DNA of 5,932 bases from Candidatus Atribacter fermentans. Its GTDB lineage: Bacteria; Atribacterota; Atribacteria; Atribacterales; Atribacteraceae. Under the pieces are notes generated by a model, which saw nothing but the letters and a program-made list of their open reading frames with translations, made no database searches and had not been told where the DNA came from. Positions 5,456 to 5,932 of this stretch are shown one piece after another. The translations under genes were made by a program, and so were the position numbers. Location: contig JAAYUT010000148.1 of the NCBI GenBank assembly GCA_012517485.1, positions 1-5,932 of the forward strand, read 5' to 3'. How positions within the stretch are numbered: position 1 is the first letter of the stretch; the number at the start of each line of letters is the position of its first letter.

Positions 5456-5932
5456 TGGAAAATAAAAAATATACGAGACAAATTGTACCAAATAATATTC
5501 GATAATAACCAAAAGGTTTCAGCTCAGTATTTTGAACAATTTTCAACAACAAAAAACAAGCAATCAAACCTGAAAAAAATGAAACGATAAAGCCGGGTAG
5601 AACTGTTGCCCAAAGAAGTTGTCCACCAGAATGTACCTCCATCAATCCTTTAATAAAAGCTCCTCCAATAGTAGTTATTGATAGGAGGAAAGAAAAGAAT
5701 ACCGCGTCTGTTCGGCGGAAACCAAGGAGGAGGGCAACTATTAAAGTAATTCCTGATCGAGAAACACCAGGAATGAGAGCCAGTGCTTGGGAAAGTCCGA
5801 TTAAGAGAGCAGAACTCCAATTCATTTCTTCTAAATACCGATTTCCCCTTTCTTTAATAAAAAAGAAAATGAATCCAACTACAATCAGAATTACCGCAAT
5901 CAATCCGTAGTTATTTCGAACTTGATTTTCCA
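5445..5932 (-). CDS. uppP: Undecaprenyl-diphosphatase UppP/BacA, C-terminal part (cut by window edge)
   Basis: An integral membrane phosphatase that converts undecaprenyl diphosphate to the monophosphate carrier used for peptidoglycan and other envelope polymers; overproduction is known to give bacitracin resistance. About 162 residues are in view and the frame is open to the window end, so roughly the first 100 of a usual 265-280 are missing. The first catalytic region (with the EXXXE motif) lies outside. The second signature is intact: PGVSRSGIT, with PGVSRSG encoded at 5751-5771, holds the conserved Ser, Arg and Thr. Conserved flanks are LIGLSQALALIPG before it, FSFLLSI after it, and the C-terminal LKPFGYYRILFG. 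Several hydrophobic segments follow the BacA layout. A TTG at 5903 could be read as a start but has no ribosome site, and homologous residues continue upstream of it. The TGA stop overlaps the opposing gene by 11 bp. Confidence 0.93.
   Translation of the reverse strand, partial: ENQVRNNYGLIAVILIVVGFIFFFIKERGNRYLEEMNWSSALLIGLSQALALIPGVSRSGITLIVALLLGFRRTDAVFFSFLLSITTIGGAFIKGLMEVHSGGQLLWATVLPGFIVSFFSGLIACFLLLKIVQNTELKPFGYYRILFGTICLVYFLFSIKI

Noticed and set aside
5901..5903. TTG as the true start of a short uppP
   Set aside because: No ribosome site precedes it, and the frame stays open to the window end, so the gene is cut by the window and not short.

Overview
This is an AT-rich bacterial chromosomal window with tightly spaced genes, Shine-Dalgarno-led starts and some GTG starts. 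It holds six complete protein genes on the + strand and the C-terminal part of a seventh on the - strand, running off the right edge. I see no phage, plasmid, IS, CRISPR, tRNA or rRNA signal. The gene content (undecaprenyl-diphosphatase, RarA, ROK kinase) is plainly bacterial. The low GC and the short palindromic repeats (a 'TCATTGCGAGG...GTGGCAATCTC' type, a 'CTCCCCC...AGGGGGATT' type) resemble elements common in environmental anaerobes and candidate phyla. Atribacterota is one guess, held weakly; the sequence alone does not settle the taxon.

Layout. Left (47-2877): a PfkB-family sugar kinase that looks most like the tagatose-kinase (TagK) subgroup, then a 139-residue acidic protein of unknown function, then the replication-associated AAA+ ATPase RarA (MgsA). 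The unknown gene and rarA are 36 bp apart and may share a transcript. Middle (2878-3461): 584 bp with no credible gene, containing four unrelated palindromic repeats in about 350 bp. The first of them, followed by a T-tract, probably terminates rarA transcription. The end of this gap carries a plausible promoter and a strong ribosome binding site for the next gene. Right (3462-5455): a ROK-family sugar kinase with the full zinc-binding motif, a six-segment LysE/RhtB-type exporter, and a 100-residue unknown protein whose ATG overlaps the exporter's stop codon (TAATG). Far right (5445-5932, - strand): the UppP/BacA C-terminal part, converging on the unknown gene with an 11 bp tail-to-tail overlap.

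How they fit together. Two sugar kinases of different folds (PfkB and ROK) suggest a carbohydrate-using heterotroph, but no transporter or further catabolic enzyme is in view to fix their substrates. RarA acts at stalled replication forks, and UppP recycles the lipid carrier for peptidoglycan and other envelope polymers. The LysE-type exporter and its coupled small partner may work together, though nothing in the sequence shows how. I found no convincing new multi-gene system. The items most worth a second look are the repeat cluster, the exporter-coupled small gene and the unknown gene before rarA.
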